Positions 35,670-43,861 of a DNA stretch of 64,000 bases are shown piece after piece (position 1 is the stretch's first letter; each line of letters opens with the position of its first letter). Under the pieces are notes generated by a model, which saw nothing but the letters and a program-made list of their open reading frames with translations, ran no database searches and had not been told where the DNA came from. The stretch spans positions 62,001-126,000 of the forward strand of contig JAENWA010000068.1 in NCBI GenBank assembly GCA_016650295.1. The letters run 5' to 3'. The translations under genes were made by a program, and so were the position numbers. The DNA is from Desulfuromonadales bacterium (GTDB taxonomy: Bacteria > Desulfobacterota > Desulfuromonadia > Geobacterales > Pseudopelobacteraceae).

Positions 35670-37541
35670 CTATTCCGGTTTCTTCCCGGCTATTGCCCTG
35701 GCCTTTGGAACAACCTTGGATGCTGGAGCTTTCTGGTCCTTCTTGCCAACGATACCTTCTATCCACAAAGAAAGAGCCTTGCCGCTCTTAATCGTCTCTT
35801 CGGGTATGATGAGACTGTTTTTTTGTGCAAGATCGTTGGCATACTTGAGCTGACCTTCGCTCGGTCCTCCACCTGCAGCCCGTACCGTCGGGATGGAGAA
35901 TCCCATCTTGTTGTGAACCCCTTTACAAAAACGCTGCCAGGTTTCCTTGTTCTCCACAACCAGATCCAGGAAGTTTTCCATCTTCTTGGTCAACTCATAA
36001 TCGATCACCCAGGCGTGGTTTTCCCTGAGATAGTCGATCAGCGTTTCCCCGGGCGGCATGGGTATCACCCTGCCCTTCTCTTCCTTGATGTAGCCGCGGT
36101 CCGTGATGTTCTTGGTGATGGCCGCGTAGGTGGAAGGTCGGCCTATGTCGAGTCGCTCCAACTCCTTTACCAGGGAACCCAATGTGAACCTTCCCGGCGG
36201 CTTGCTCTTCTTCTCTTCCAGAACCTCCTGCACCTTCGGCACCAGCTCACCGACCTCTACCGGCGGGAGCAGCTGCAGTTTGTTGTCCTCCTCGCCCTTC
36301 TTTTCCTTTTCCTCATCAACCTCGGCGTAGACCTTGAGAAAACCGTCAAAGATCAGCACCCGACCGGCGGCCTTGAACCGTTCACCGGCCACATCGAAGA
36401 TCATGACGGTGGAGTCATAGCGCGCAGATGCCATCTGGCTGGCGACAGCACGCTTGAAGATCATCTCGTAGAGCCTGACATGGTCGGAAGTAAGCCCTTC
36501 TATCCTGATAATGGCAGGAATGTCTGCAACCGAATGCATATGGGTTGGTCGGATGCCTTCGTGGGCTTCGGCCTGGGAGTTCTTTGATTTGTGCTGGTTC
36601 GGCTGAACGGGCAGATAGTCGCTGCCAAGGCTCTTTCCCAGGAACTCGCGGATCTCGGTGATAAAGGCTTCGTCCATCCGAACAGAATCGGTGCGATGAT
36701 AGGTGATTGTGCCGTGGTCGAAAAGCGCCTGGGCCAGCTTCATCGTCTGCTCCGGGGTGAACTTCAGGCGGGCGGCTGCGGCGGCCTGCAGATCGACCGT
36801 CGTGAAGGGCGGCTTGGGGGACTGCTTGACCTCTTTCTTTTCGACCTTTTCGGCCAGGGCATGGGTTTGCTCTTTGATGGCAGCGATGATGGCCTGTGCG
36901 TCAGACTCTTGAGCGAACTTGCCGTTGACGTGACGGGCCAGGAAAGTCGTTCCGTCCTTATCCAGCTGGATATCCAGCATCCAGTACAGGGCCGAGGTGA
37001 AGGCACGGATCTCCCGTTCGCGGTCTACCACCAGTCGGACCGCCGGAGACTGGACCCGCCCGACGCTGTAGCTGCTGCGGAGGCTCTTGCTGGCAATCGG
37101 GGAGAGGATATAGCCCACCAACCGGTCGCCGATCCTTCGTCCCAGGAAGGCGTTGTAGAGGCCCGTGTTGGTCTTCTCGAACGGCACCGCCTTGGCAAGC
37201 GATTCCTTCAGCCCCTTCTCGGTGACTTCATAGATCTCCATCCGCAGGCATTCCCTGGCGACCGACTTAACCTCTTCGTAAATATGGCAGCTGATGGCGT
37301 AGCCTTCCCGGTCAGGGTCACCGGCCAGCATGACGGTCTTCCCTTTCGCTGCTGCACGAAGCTCCTTGGGCAGGTTCGCCTTCTTCTCGTGATAGACGAA
37401 GGTTGGTTCGTACGTTGCCAGATCAACCCCGATCTGCGCCTCGGGCAGGTCTTTGAAATGACCCACGGTGGACATGGTCTTCACGTTGAGGATTGACTGT
37501 ATCTTTTTTGCCTTGGTGGGCGATTCAACGATTATAAGCAT
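35670..37541 (-). CDS. topA: Type IA DNA topoisomerase I without C-terminal zinc fingers
   Basis: Relaxes negative supercoils by single-strand cutting. It starts MLIIVESPTKAKKIQSIL; the Toprim motif reads LAGDPDREGYAISCHI (usually DPDREGEAI), and the catalytic tyrosine is in GTITYHRTDSVRMDE. GRPSTYAAITKNITDRGYI is also conserved. At 623 residues it is shorter than housekeeping TopA (700-870). The Cys4 zinc fingers are absent, replaced by a short PSEGQLKYANDLAQK module seen in plasmid-type topoisomerases and a Lys-rich tail. I read it as a second, accessory topoisomerase carried by mobile DNA. The Glu to Tyr change in the Toprim motif is notable. Confidence 0.92.
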   Translation of the reverse strand: MLIIVESPTKAKKIQSILNVKTMSTVGHFKDLPEAQIGVDLATYEPTFVYHEKKANLPKELRAAAKGKTVMLAGDPDREGYAISCHIYEEVKSVARECLRMEIYEVTEKGLKESLAKAVPFEKTNTGLYNAFLGRRIGDRLVGYILSPIASKSLRSSYSVGRVQSPAVRLVVDREREIRAFTSALYWMLDIQLDKDGTTFLARHVNGKFAQESDAQAIIAAIKEQTHALAEKVEKKEVKQSPKPPFTTVDLQAAAAARLKFTPEQTMKLAQALFDHGTITYHRTDSVRMDEAFITEIREFLGKSLGSDYLPVQPNQHKSKNSQAEAHEGIRPTHMHSVADIPAIIRIEGLTSDHVRLYEMIFKRAVASQMASARYDSTVMIFDVAGERFKAAGRVLIFDGFLKVYAEVDEEKEKKGEEDNKLQLLPPVEVGELVPKVQEVLEEKKSKPPGRFTLGSLVKELERLDIGRPSTYAAITKNITDRGYIKEEKGRVIPMPPGETLIDYLRENHAWVIDYELTKKMENFLDLVVENKETWQRFCKGVHNKMGFSIPTVRAAGGGPSEGQLKYANDLAQKNSLIIPEETIKSGKALSLWIEGIVGKKDQKAPASKVVPKARAIAGKKPE

Positions 37542-37708
37542 GGAGTCTGCGGCGACCTTGGTAAGTCAATAGAATATCGGGGCATCAGTTCAGGCGGGAA
37601 TTGTTGGGGGCCTGATTTTAATGAGGGGGCCGTTGTCAAAACCACTGGCCCCCAAACAATCTGGATATCAGCGTATCAAGCCGGACCAACTTGGACAAGA
37701 AAAAAGAA

Positions 37709-37732
37709 AAGCCCTTGATTTCTCAAGGGCTT
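37709..37732 (-). terminator. Intrinsic terminator on the minus strand
   Basis: AAGCCCTTGA and TCAAGGGCTT (37709-37718 and 37723-37732) form a perfect 10-base stem; the minus strand continues TTTCTTTTTT. It lies 20 bases beyond the tRNA-end-like sequence, where a tRNA terminator would be expected. On the plus strand a weaker T-run follows. Confidence 0.75.
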
Positions 37733-37753
37733 TGGACTTCTTTTAGTCAATTC

Positions 37754-37770
37754 TGGTGCCGAAGCCGAGA
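37754..37770 (-). other. Possible attachment-site scar: tRNA 3' end
   Basis: The minus strand reads TCTCGGCTTCGGCACCAGAA. CTTCGGCACCA is the acceptor-stem end plus ACCA common in tRNA genes such as tRNA-Leu. It is followed by a terminator, but upstream there is no tRNA body. Integrases that use tRNA genes leave exactly such a fragment at one end of an island. Only 11 bases match the pattern, so chance is possible. Confidence 0.35.
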
Positions 37771-37925
37771 TATATCTGATTGTGTAACACAATGTAATTT
37801 ATAGGTTTTCATAAGTATAATTTGAGCATCAACCCCTAAAAATACCCCCATAAGTTACAACAAGTGAACACGCTATGCCGATTAATTATATTGTTCGTGA
37901 CTTAAATCACTATGTTTGCAATACT

Positions 37926-38048
37926 TCAGCTTCCATGGGTGTAAATCCGGTCCCGTCCTAGACAAAGCCCTAGCTTTCGCTCCGAATTCCGTTTGATGAA
38001 TTTAATTATCAGGTCTTCTTTGGACAGGTGGTCATACTTCGTTTTCAT
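37926..38048 (-). pseudogene. Remnant of a site-specific DNA methyltransferase N-terminus
   Basis: ATG at 38048 with a perfect GGAGGTTTG ribosome site; 40 residues, MKTKYDHLSKEDLIIKFIKR then NSERKLGLCLGRDRIY. The block KYDHLSKE.L...I..R..ERKLGL...RD.I matches the opening of type III-like restriction-modification Mod proteins. The catalytic parts are gone. The ribosome site shows it was once a real start. Confidence 0.55.
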
Positions 38049-38141
38049 CAAACCTCCATCAGCTGCGACTCAATCCCGGCCATGTCAGCTTTAAAGCTCT
38101 GCTATTCTATATGAATTTCCCGCATTATTGAAGCTAAACAA

Positions 38142-38176
38142 AAATCGCCGCAACTTTTCATTGCAGCGATTTGATT
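38142..38176 (-). terminator. Terminator after the nucleotidyltransferase gene
   Basis: On the minus strand AAATCGCTGCAA, ATGAAAAG, TTGCGGCGATTT and TTGTTT form a stem-loop with a T-run about 20 bases after the stop at 38195. Confidence 0.8.
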
Positions 38177-38194
38177 TGAGTTCTCAAGTACAGA

Positions 38195-38977
38195 TTATAT
38201 GGCCGGTTCTGACTTCCATACCCTCCCCAGCATCTCCCGGAAAAACTCGTCCAATACATCTTCATCAACATCCACCATCTCCATACCTTCAACAAAATCC
38301 GAACAATGGTCTATCTGTTGCTCAAGAAAGGCATTGATTACCTCAATTTTGGGTTCCATATCCAGCTCGTCACCTGCGATTTTTCGAAGCAGAAGCCTGT
38401 CAATCTCTACTGAAATTGATGGCGAAAGTCCCGCGTCCTTGTACAATTCGTCGAATTCAGTCGGCGGCATGCAGTTGTGTTTCTCTATCCACAGACAAGC
38501 CAGAACGGGCCGCAGGACATAGAAGTATTTCTTGATCCGTACCGTCTCCCCCTTCAGATATTCCCGGAAGTTTCCCCGCGCCATGTGCAGGTAGTGAAGC
38601 ATGCAGCGTTTGGGTGAGTAGTAATCGGCCATCAGTTCCCTCAACCGGTCCGCAAGACCGTAACGATCAAGATAGACGTGAGGAGAACCAATCCATTCCA
38701 GAAGAGGAGGATTTGACTTGCGAAACAGGCCAAGGGCCTTCGGCAAGTCCCAGCCGCTTATGTCCAGATCGCCGGAAATGGGGCATTCGATCACATCCCG
38801 CTGTTTGCGGATGGAGAGATACCATTCAAGCGGATGCAGGTAGATGAAACGCACGTCATAGTCGCTGTCCTTTGATGCGAATCCCCAGGCCCGGCTGCCG
38901 GACTCAACGGCGAAAAGGATACGGACGTTCTGCTCTTGTTCAATTTGTTCGAGGTTGGCAAGAATAGTGTTCTGCAT
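38195..38977 (-). CDS. RlaP-type predicted nucleotidyltransferase
   Basis: 260 residues. The nucleotidyltransferase motif reads LFAVESGSRAWGFASKDSDY, with DVRFIYLHP after it: the GSRAWG and DSDYDVRF elements of the RlaP (PF10127) family. AAGGAATG lies before the ATG. RlaP proteins are often found with RNA-repair-type enzymes and in viral or mobile contexts; their substrate is not settled. The gene ends the leftward group behind three metallophosphoesterase genes, and a terminator follows it. Confidence 0.9.
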   Translation of the reverse strand: MQNTILANLEQIEQEQNVRILFAVESGSRAWGFASKDSDYDVRFIYLHPLEWYLSIRKQRDVIECPISGDLDISGWDLPKALGLFRKSNPPLLEWIGSPHVYLDRYGLADRLRELMADYYSPKRCMLHYLHMARGNFREYLKGETVRIKKYFYVLRPVLACLWIEKHNCMPPTEFDELYKDAGLSPSISVEIDRLLLRKIAGDELDMEPKIEVINAFLEQQIDHCSDFVEGMEMVDVDEDVLDEFFREMLGRVWKSEPAI

Positions 38978-39007
38978 TGCGTCATTCCTTCTGTTTGCTG
39001 CGTCAAT

Positions 39008-39361
39008 TCACGCCATATCAGTTTTTAATAATTTTGCCACTTCATCGTATTGTCTTACATACCTTGCAAAAATTTTATTCCGTTCCGCCTGACTGATAAT
39101 ACCGCAGAACGGTGATGAACTTCTTAAGTGCGTAGCCCGTTGTGATCGAGACAGAAGAAGCTTGATAATAGCCTCGTGCTCCCATGTCTGCAAAATTTCC
39201 TTCCAGACCATGAAGGGCACCGGCAACGAACCATCTTTTTCAGTCCATCGCTCAATATTTTGTAACGGCTTCTCCCACAAATCAGGGCAGCTACATAGCT
39301 TCCGGACTATTGCCCGATGCAGGGCCAATGACCGTTTATCAGAACGTTCTTGTAGGTTCAT
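39008..39361 (-). CDS. Helical protein of unknown function next to the nucleotidyltransferase
   Basis: 117 residues, MNLQERSDKRSLALHRAIVR, all-helical. The middle IERWTEKDGSLPVPFMVWKE and the end RATHLRSSSPFCGIISQAER, followed by NKIFARYVRQYDE, recall small helical proteins encoded beside toxin-like genes (the L..SSPF.G.....ER..I pattern). It starts 31 bases before the nucleotidyltransferase, so the two are likely a pair, perhaps antitoxin and toxin. No strong ribosome site is seen. Confidence 0.65.
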   Translation of the reverse strand: MNLQERSDKRSLALHRAIVRKLCSCPDLWEKPLQNIERWTEKDGSLPVPFMVWKEILQTWEHEAIIKLLLSRSQRATHLRSSSPFCGIISQAERNKIFARYVRQYDEVAKLLKTDMA

Positions 39362-39375
39362 ATTTAACTCGATTA

Positions 39376-39420
39376 AAAGTTCCGTATAAAAGTTTGTTTT
39401 TAAGATCTATACGGAACTTT
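39376..39420. terminator. 13-base perfect inverted repeat spanning the end of the phosphoesterase operon
   Basis: AAAGTTCCGTATA (39376-39388) and TATACGGAACTTT (39408-39420). The second arm lies inside the last codons of the metallophosphoesterase gene and the first just after its stop. It may terminate or attenuate transcription before the 39008 gene, though the U-tract is short. Confidence 0.5.
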
Positions 39421-40365
39421 AAGACACAAATCCCTTAACTCCAAGTCATCACGAATTATATCATCATCGCTGATGATCTTAACCCATACCGATTCATCAT
39501 AGTCTTCCCCTAACTTCCAATGCTGATAATCCCGATCATCAAACCCACAATCCAGAAGGCTTTGCTGAAGCCTAGAACCCTGCAAGGTATGACCATTAAC
39601 GAAAATAAACCGAGCAAACGGCAAAATTTCATTTACGGGTAATTCACGGAAGGTCATAGGCACACCCCCCATTTCTTTTGGCTCCAATGGCAATTGCACC
39701 AGCTTATTCGCAGCTGTATCATACAACCAGCAATTATTTTTGCAATTCGTCGTGTCCAGGGCAACATAATTTTCTGTTACCACCGGCTCTTTTGTCTCGG
39801 TATGCCCAAAAATTTGCTTAACATTGGCGAGTCGGTCTCCCTCCCGCTTGAAGTCGAACCAGAAAATTCCGCCACTATTATATCGGCCACTGCCACCCCT
39901 TGACTTGCCGATAGCAAAAATCCCGTCCAGCGTCTCGCATGGACTAGCCATCCATTCAGCAAGCTGATCATTCAGCATATCGGCCAACACATTCACGTTA
40001 GTTATATCATTCGCCAACCATTTAGCCAGGCCGGCATGTGTGCATAACCAGTCATCTACGGAATATGCAGCTTTGAACCTGTCTATGTGGTTTTCAATCA
40101 ATTGTTGATACGGCTCTTCAAGCCCAAACTGGTATCCCGTGCTGAAAAACGGAGGGACCCGGTGATAATTAAAGTCATGATTGCCCCAGAGCAAAATAGA
40201 ATCGGAATCAAGGAGCAATTGCAATGACTCAATCTGCCGGACTTGAGGTTCATGGAACGAGTCGAGGTAATCGCCAAGGGCTACATGCACCTCTTCCGGC
40301 TTGTAGGACAAAAACGCCTTCACCTTCTCTACGTTACCGTGTATGTCACCTACTATTATCGCCAA
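39400..40365 (-). CDS. Metallophosphoesterase, third of three in the operon
   Basis: 321 residues of the calcineurin-like fold. I start at TTG at 40365 (AIIVGDIHGNVEKVKAFLSY), which follows GGAGAGG within the end of the upstream gene; the frame upstream of it is spurious. Metal motifs: GDIHG, HVALGDYLDSFHEP, LLWGNHDFNYH, CTHAG and FGHTE. It is clearly paralogous to the first phosphoesterase (41119-41814), sharing KAFL.YKPE..HVALGDYLDSF.EP and the closing YVALDTTNCKNNCWLYD block, but has a longer C-terminal extension (NEILPFARFIFVNGHTLQGS). Gap to the upstream stop: four bases. Confidence 0.9.
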   Translation of the reverse strand: MAIIVGDIHGNVEKVKAFLSYKPEEVHVALGDYLDSFHEPQVRQIESLQLLLDSDSILLWGNHDFNYHRVPPFFSTGYQFGLEEPYQQLIENHIDRFKAAYSVDDWLCTHAGLAKWLANDITNVNVLADMLNDQLAEWMASPCETLDGIFAIGKSRGGSGRYNSGGIFWFDFKREGDRLANVKQIFGHTETKEPVVTENYVALDTTNCKNNCWLYDTAANKLVQLPLEPKEMGGVPMTFRELPVNEILPFARFIFVNGHTLQGSRLQQSLLDCGFDDRDYQHWKLGEDYDESVWVKIISDDDIIRDDLELRDLCLKVPYRS

Positions 40366-40369
40366 TGTG

Positions 40370-41122
40370 TTACCTCTCCAATGAAACAACCTCATTGTAA
40401 TGGCAATTGAATTTATCAATCTGCTTGTTCAGATGAAAATGCCCGAAATGCCAAGACTTGAAATTAAGTTTTTCGTATAACTTTTGAAGCATGGTTTCTG
40501 TTGGATCTGGAATCCGGCTATTCGCTAAAAAATGGTGTCTCTGACTTTCCGGGCATGTATGAGTTATAACATAATCAACCATCCACCCTACCCTATCCAG
40601 ATTTTGACAGGCATTATCAAAATCATCTTCTGACGGGATTTCTTCCGGCCACCAATCTTTCCCCTCTGTTCGTGCCGGAATTCGATCATAACCCCGGCCC
40701 CATGCAAGGGACGGTACTTTACCGCCAAAACGATCATGGCTGTTTGCACCGCCGAAGGCAAAAAAAGTATGCCCCTCGATGGTGAACACTTCACCCCGTT
40801 TTAGATAATAAACGTTCTCCCTGATCTTGTAAGCCTTGCCGCCGAATATCTCAACAATCGGGAACTCACCACCAAACAGCCGAGCAAAGTTTTCATGATT
40901 GCCATCGACCGTCAACCACAATACTCTTTGCCGCAGAGTCATTTCCAAATATGCATTTTCAGAGCGACTATTTTTATTATTGCTATGATAATCATGGAAC
41001 CAAACACCGCCAAAGTCACCGCAGCAGATGACAATATCACCCCGCTTGGCCGGTTTGAATTGAGCTGAAGAAACATGATATGAAGATTCCCCGCCGTGGA
41101 GATCCCCCGTTACATAGATCAT
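40370..41122 (-). CDS. Metallophosphoesterase, second of three in the operon
   Basis: 250 residues of a different calcineurin-like subgroup from its two neighbours. Metal motifs: MIYVTGDLHGGE, VICCGDFGGVWFHD, LTVDGNHENFARLFGG, VITHTCPESQRHH and HFGHFHLN. The ATG at 41122 overlaps the previous stop as ATGA and has GGAGGATGG in front; an ATG six bases earlier is too close to that site. The GDFGGVW pattern is seen in phage- and island-borne phosphoesterases. Likely a nucleotide- or RNA-directed phosphatase; not provable here. Confidence 0.9.
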   Translation of the reverse strand: MIYVTGDLHGGESSYHVSSAQFKPAKRGDIVICCGDFGGVWFHDYHSNNKNSRSENAYLEMTLRQRVLWLTVDGNHENFARLFGGEFPIVEIFGGKAYKIRENVYYLKRGEVFTIEGHTFFAFGGANSHDRFGGKVPSLAWGRGYDRIPARTEGKDWWPEEIPSEDDFDNACQNLDRVGWMVDYVITHTCPESQRHHFLANSRIPDPTETMLQKLYEKLNFKSWHFGHFHLNKQIDKFNCHYNEVVSLER

Positions 41123-41814
41123 GACCATCCTCCTCCGCTAAATCTCACTCGCCCAATCTTCGGCGGCAGCGGTAACTGCACTAGTTCACGATGTTGCGTA
41201 TCGTACAGCCAGCAGCTATTGGTAAAATTTGTTGTATCCAAGGCAATATAATTTTCCCGTACTTCCGGCTGGCGGATTTCCACATGCCCGAATATCTGCT
41301 TGATGTTTGGAGCAACAATTGATCCTTCTACCAAGAAGTTGAACCAGAAGATCGACTGATACCGGTACTGGCTATGCTTACTGATGAATCGCTTCACAAG
41401 ATATCTCTCAAATTGGCTTTGAAGCATCTTAGCAAGCTTATCAACATCATTGACATGTGCCGTTATGCCTTGATGTACTCCGGCATGGGTCAACAGCCAC
41501 CCATCCACGGCGTATGCCGCTTTGAACCGTTTTATATTTTCCTCAAGGATCTCTTGAATGATCTGAACATATTCAACATTGTACCCGGCAAACTGGAACA
41601 GGGGCTCTTTGAGGTAATGAACCTCATGATTGCCGAGTAACAGCACTGCATTGGATTCCATGAGTAACTGAAGGCATTCAAGCTGCCTCTCAAATGGTTC
41701 TATAAAGCTGTCCAGGTAGTCACCCAAAGCCACATGCAGGGTTTCCGGTTTATAATCCAGAAAGGCCCGCGCCTTTTCAATATCACCATGTATGTCAGCA
41801 ACCACGATTGCCAT
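41119..41814 (-). CDS. Metallophosphoesterase, first of three in the operon
   Basis: 231 residues from the ATG at 41814, which follows the upstream stop at once (TGAAATG). Motifs: MAIVVADIHGDIEKARAFLD, HVALGDYLDSFIEP, LLLGNHEVHYL, LLTHAGVHQG and IFGHVEIRQPEV. It shares extended similarity with the third phosphoesterase but lacks its tail, ending in PPKIGRVRFSGGGWS. The long frame upstream (to 41895) overlaps the 41816 gene and is not used. The tandem paralogues suggest duplication around the middle gene. Confidence 0.9.
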   Translation of the reverse strand: MAIVVADIHGDIEKARAFLDYKPETLHVALGDYLDSFIEPFERQLECLQLLMESNAVLLLGNHEVHYLKEPLFQFAGYNVEYVQIIQEILEENIKRFKAAYAVDGWLLTHAGVHQGITAHVNDVDKLAKMLQSQFERYLVKRFISKHSQYRYQSIFWFNFLVEGSIVAPNIKQIFGHVEIRQPEVRENYIALDTTNFTNSCWLYDTQHRELVQLPLPPKIGRVRFSGGGWS

Positions 41815-41815
41815 T

Positions 41816-42325
41816 TCAATCCACTTCCAGTTCAATTTGTGTGAAATCAAAATCTGACCATTTGTCTGTGAATGCATCGATCTCTGAAGTGACAATATCT
41901 AAAGCTTCGGGATCGAATGGTATGGAGCCATGCCCTTTGCGGTAAACAATTATGCAGGTATTCCGGAAGCGCACTCCAGTAAGGATGCGGCTGGCATTCT
42001 GTAGAGTGTTTTCCCGGCAGTGTTCCGGTTGAAAATGGACGTCGAAGCGTTCCAACCATTCCAAGACCTTGTAATGGGTGAATTGATCTTTATCGAATTG
42101 ATATTCAGCCAAACAGATGAGTTCTCCATCCAACTCAATGACGGTGGCAGTAATATCACCAACAGCTATCTGATGGCTCAGAACATCGTCATCAAAGGTA
42201 TATCCGAAGCCTATCAGATTACGTTCAATATGACCGAGATGCTTTTTGAGGCAGTCGTAATATTTGAGGCAGAGGTGTCTGGTACGGTGCTTGGAGAAAT
42301 TAATGGCGGTGGGTGTTTTTGGCAT
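41816..42325 (-). CDS. Unknown protein heading the phosphoesterase operon
   Basis: 169 residues, MPKTPTAINFSKHRTRHLCL, followed by KYYDCLKKHLGHIERNLIGF. Mixed alpha/beta with a run of beta strands (ITATVIELDGELICLAEYQF), acidic C-terminus. No membrane helix or known motif. It is directly followed by the first phosphoesterase, so it may be the substrate-recognition or regulatory partner of the three enzymes. I do not recognise the family. Confidence 0.7.
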   Translation of the reverse strand: MPKTPTAINFSKHRTRHLCLKYYDCLKKHLGHIERNLIGFGYTFDDDVLSHQIAVGDITATVIELDGELICLAEYQFDKDQFTHYKVLEWLERFDVHFQPEHCRENTLQNASRILTGVRFRNTCIIVYRKGHGSIPFDPEALDIVTSEIDAFTDKWSDFDFTQIELEVD

Positions 42326-42558
42326 CGTTAGCCTCCGATCAGAGTAATTCCGGTACTACAGCTGCATAAGCGGCTGTCGCAGTCAGATACTCACCCTCGG
42401 CTAACAATTAATTCAGTAGCCTATTACACTGTTTCAGAAAAACAGGGTGATTTTGGTTGTGTTACATTTCTCTATAGTAGAGCATCACTGAAACTTGTCA
42501 ATAAAAACCATGAGATATTTGCTTAACTTGAGAGCCGTTATTCTTGCAAAAATCCCCT

Positions 42559-43178
42559 TTAGAACAGTTGGAGTTGGGCCATCGATCTTCCATCATTCCG
42601 CATCCGAATGAATTTCTTTGCAGCAAAGCCTCCTCTTTTGGCACCACATGTTGGGCACCAACTCTTCATGCGTAACATGTTAGTCGGCACAGAAGACCAT
42701 TCATTACCACATGAGCAACTGAACGATAATGCTTGATCTGCGCAATCATAAGATTTCGAGAGACATTCACCACCACGCTCAATGGCATATGCCTTGATGT
42801 TGGTAAAAGTTTTATCCAATCCATCTTTGTTCTGTTGTTTTTTTCTATACCACATTTGGGGCACCATGTCCCCTCTTCACGACCATAAAGGACATCTCTG
42901 GGTGTAGCCCAAAAAACACCATGTTTATGGCATTCCCATTCATGAGGTACGCCAACGCCCTTATTTTCAGTAGAAAGGAAATCGCCTCCACGCTGAGCGG
43001 CTTTTGCATGAAAGACTTCTATTGGGAGAAGCATATCTTTGCTTTGCTGCTCACGTCGGCATTTATCACACCATCTGCCATTAATTAGTTTTGAAGGCGT
43101 AACATCCCATTTATGCCCTTTCGAGCATTCTACCTCAACCTTAATTGTGCTACCCAGTAACGCGAACTCTCCAGACAA
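42559..43178 (-). pseudogene. Frameshifted multi-zinc-ribbon gene
   Basis: Two overlapping frames together make one protein. The first (43178 to about 42845) reads STIKVEVECSKGHKWDVTPS, WCDKCRREQQSK and EWECHKHGVFWATPRDVLYG up to TWCPKCGIEKNNRTKMDW. The second continues TFTNIKAYAIERGGECLSKS, FSCSCGNEWSSVP and SWCPTCGAKRG. The repeated unit (ERGG.CLS...W.C..GH.W...P......WCP.C) is the probable zinc-ribbon domain found in nuclease-associated proteins. A frameshift near 42840-42870 separates the parts, and the 5' end is replaced by IS sequence at about 43180. Confidence 0.7.
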
Positions 43179-43414
43179 ATCTTGAACCGATGAAGAAGGT
43201 GGCCAACATGCTCCGGAATCACAAGCCGCTGATCATGAACTGGTTTAAGGCGAAAGGGCTGCTTTCCAGCGGTGCTGTAGAGGGTCTAAACCTCAAAGCA
43301 AAACTGACTATGAGAAAAGCGTATGGCTTCAAATCACCAGAATGTCTAAAAATAGCATTATATCATACACTTGGAAAACTACCTGAACCACTGTGCTTGC
43401 ACAGATTTAGCTAG
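43160..43414 (+). pseudogene. C-terminal fragment of an ISL3-family transposase
   Basis: Reads LEPMKKVANMLRNHKPLIMN then WFKAKGLLSSGAVEGLNLKA, KAYGFKSPECLKIALYHTLG and a final KLPEPLCLHRFS-stop. This is the usual end of ISL3 transposases, with the last catalytic Glu in the SSGAVEGLN segment. The first 300 or so residues are absent. Its upstream border coincides with the truncated zinc-ribbon gene. Confidence 0.85.
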
Positions 43415-43558
43415 AGAACGACAATTATTTGGGGTATTTGTTTATTAAAAGGCGGATTAATATTTGTCGATTGCGGATCAAACCACCATTAGCAGGCATT
43501 TTCTTTCAGGGTGTTGTGGAGATCGTGGCCACATCTTCAGCGCACACCTACCACGGTA

Positions 43559-43846
43559 TTATTTCAGCACCACACCACGCACCCGATAGACAAACTCTCC
43601 GGCTAGCACATCTTCCCACTGCCAGCCTCGGGCGGTAGAACGGCTGTCATCCGGTCCGTTGACACGCTTTCCTGGGGTGTAGAACCAGTTCTTGATCGCC
43701 TCGCCGGAATGGCGTAACACCAGCCAGTATTTACCAGGTGCAAGCGTTGTTTTTTCCGGCAACGTGAAATCAACCCAGTAGTAACCCGGCTTGCGGGTTA
43801 TTATTTGGGGTACTAAGCCCAAACCGGCGGAATTTGTCCAATTCAC
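43559..43846 (-). pseudogene. Fragment of a beta-sandwich protein C-terminus
   Basis: The minus frame reads YYWVDFTLPEKTTLAPGKYW, LVLRHSGEAIKNWFYTPGKR and WQWEDVLAGEFVYRVRGVVL-stop. It looks like the last domain of an extracellular carbohydrate-type or surface beta-sandwich protein. There is no start or ribosome site, and its 5' border carries ATTATTTGGGGTA (43800-43812), also found after the transposase fragment at 43424-43436. I take it as a tail left after recombination. Confidence 0.5.
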
Positions 43847-43861
43847 CCAAAAGGCTGGTAT

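Larger units (their letters stand above)
37542..37925. other. Gene-free junction between topA and the next cluster
   Basis: No coding sequence is supported. It contains a 10-base-pair terminator hairpin and a tRNA-3'-end-like sequence (separate entries), and then AT-rich DNA from 37775. Base composition changes across this point. Confidence 0.5.
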
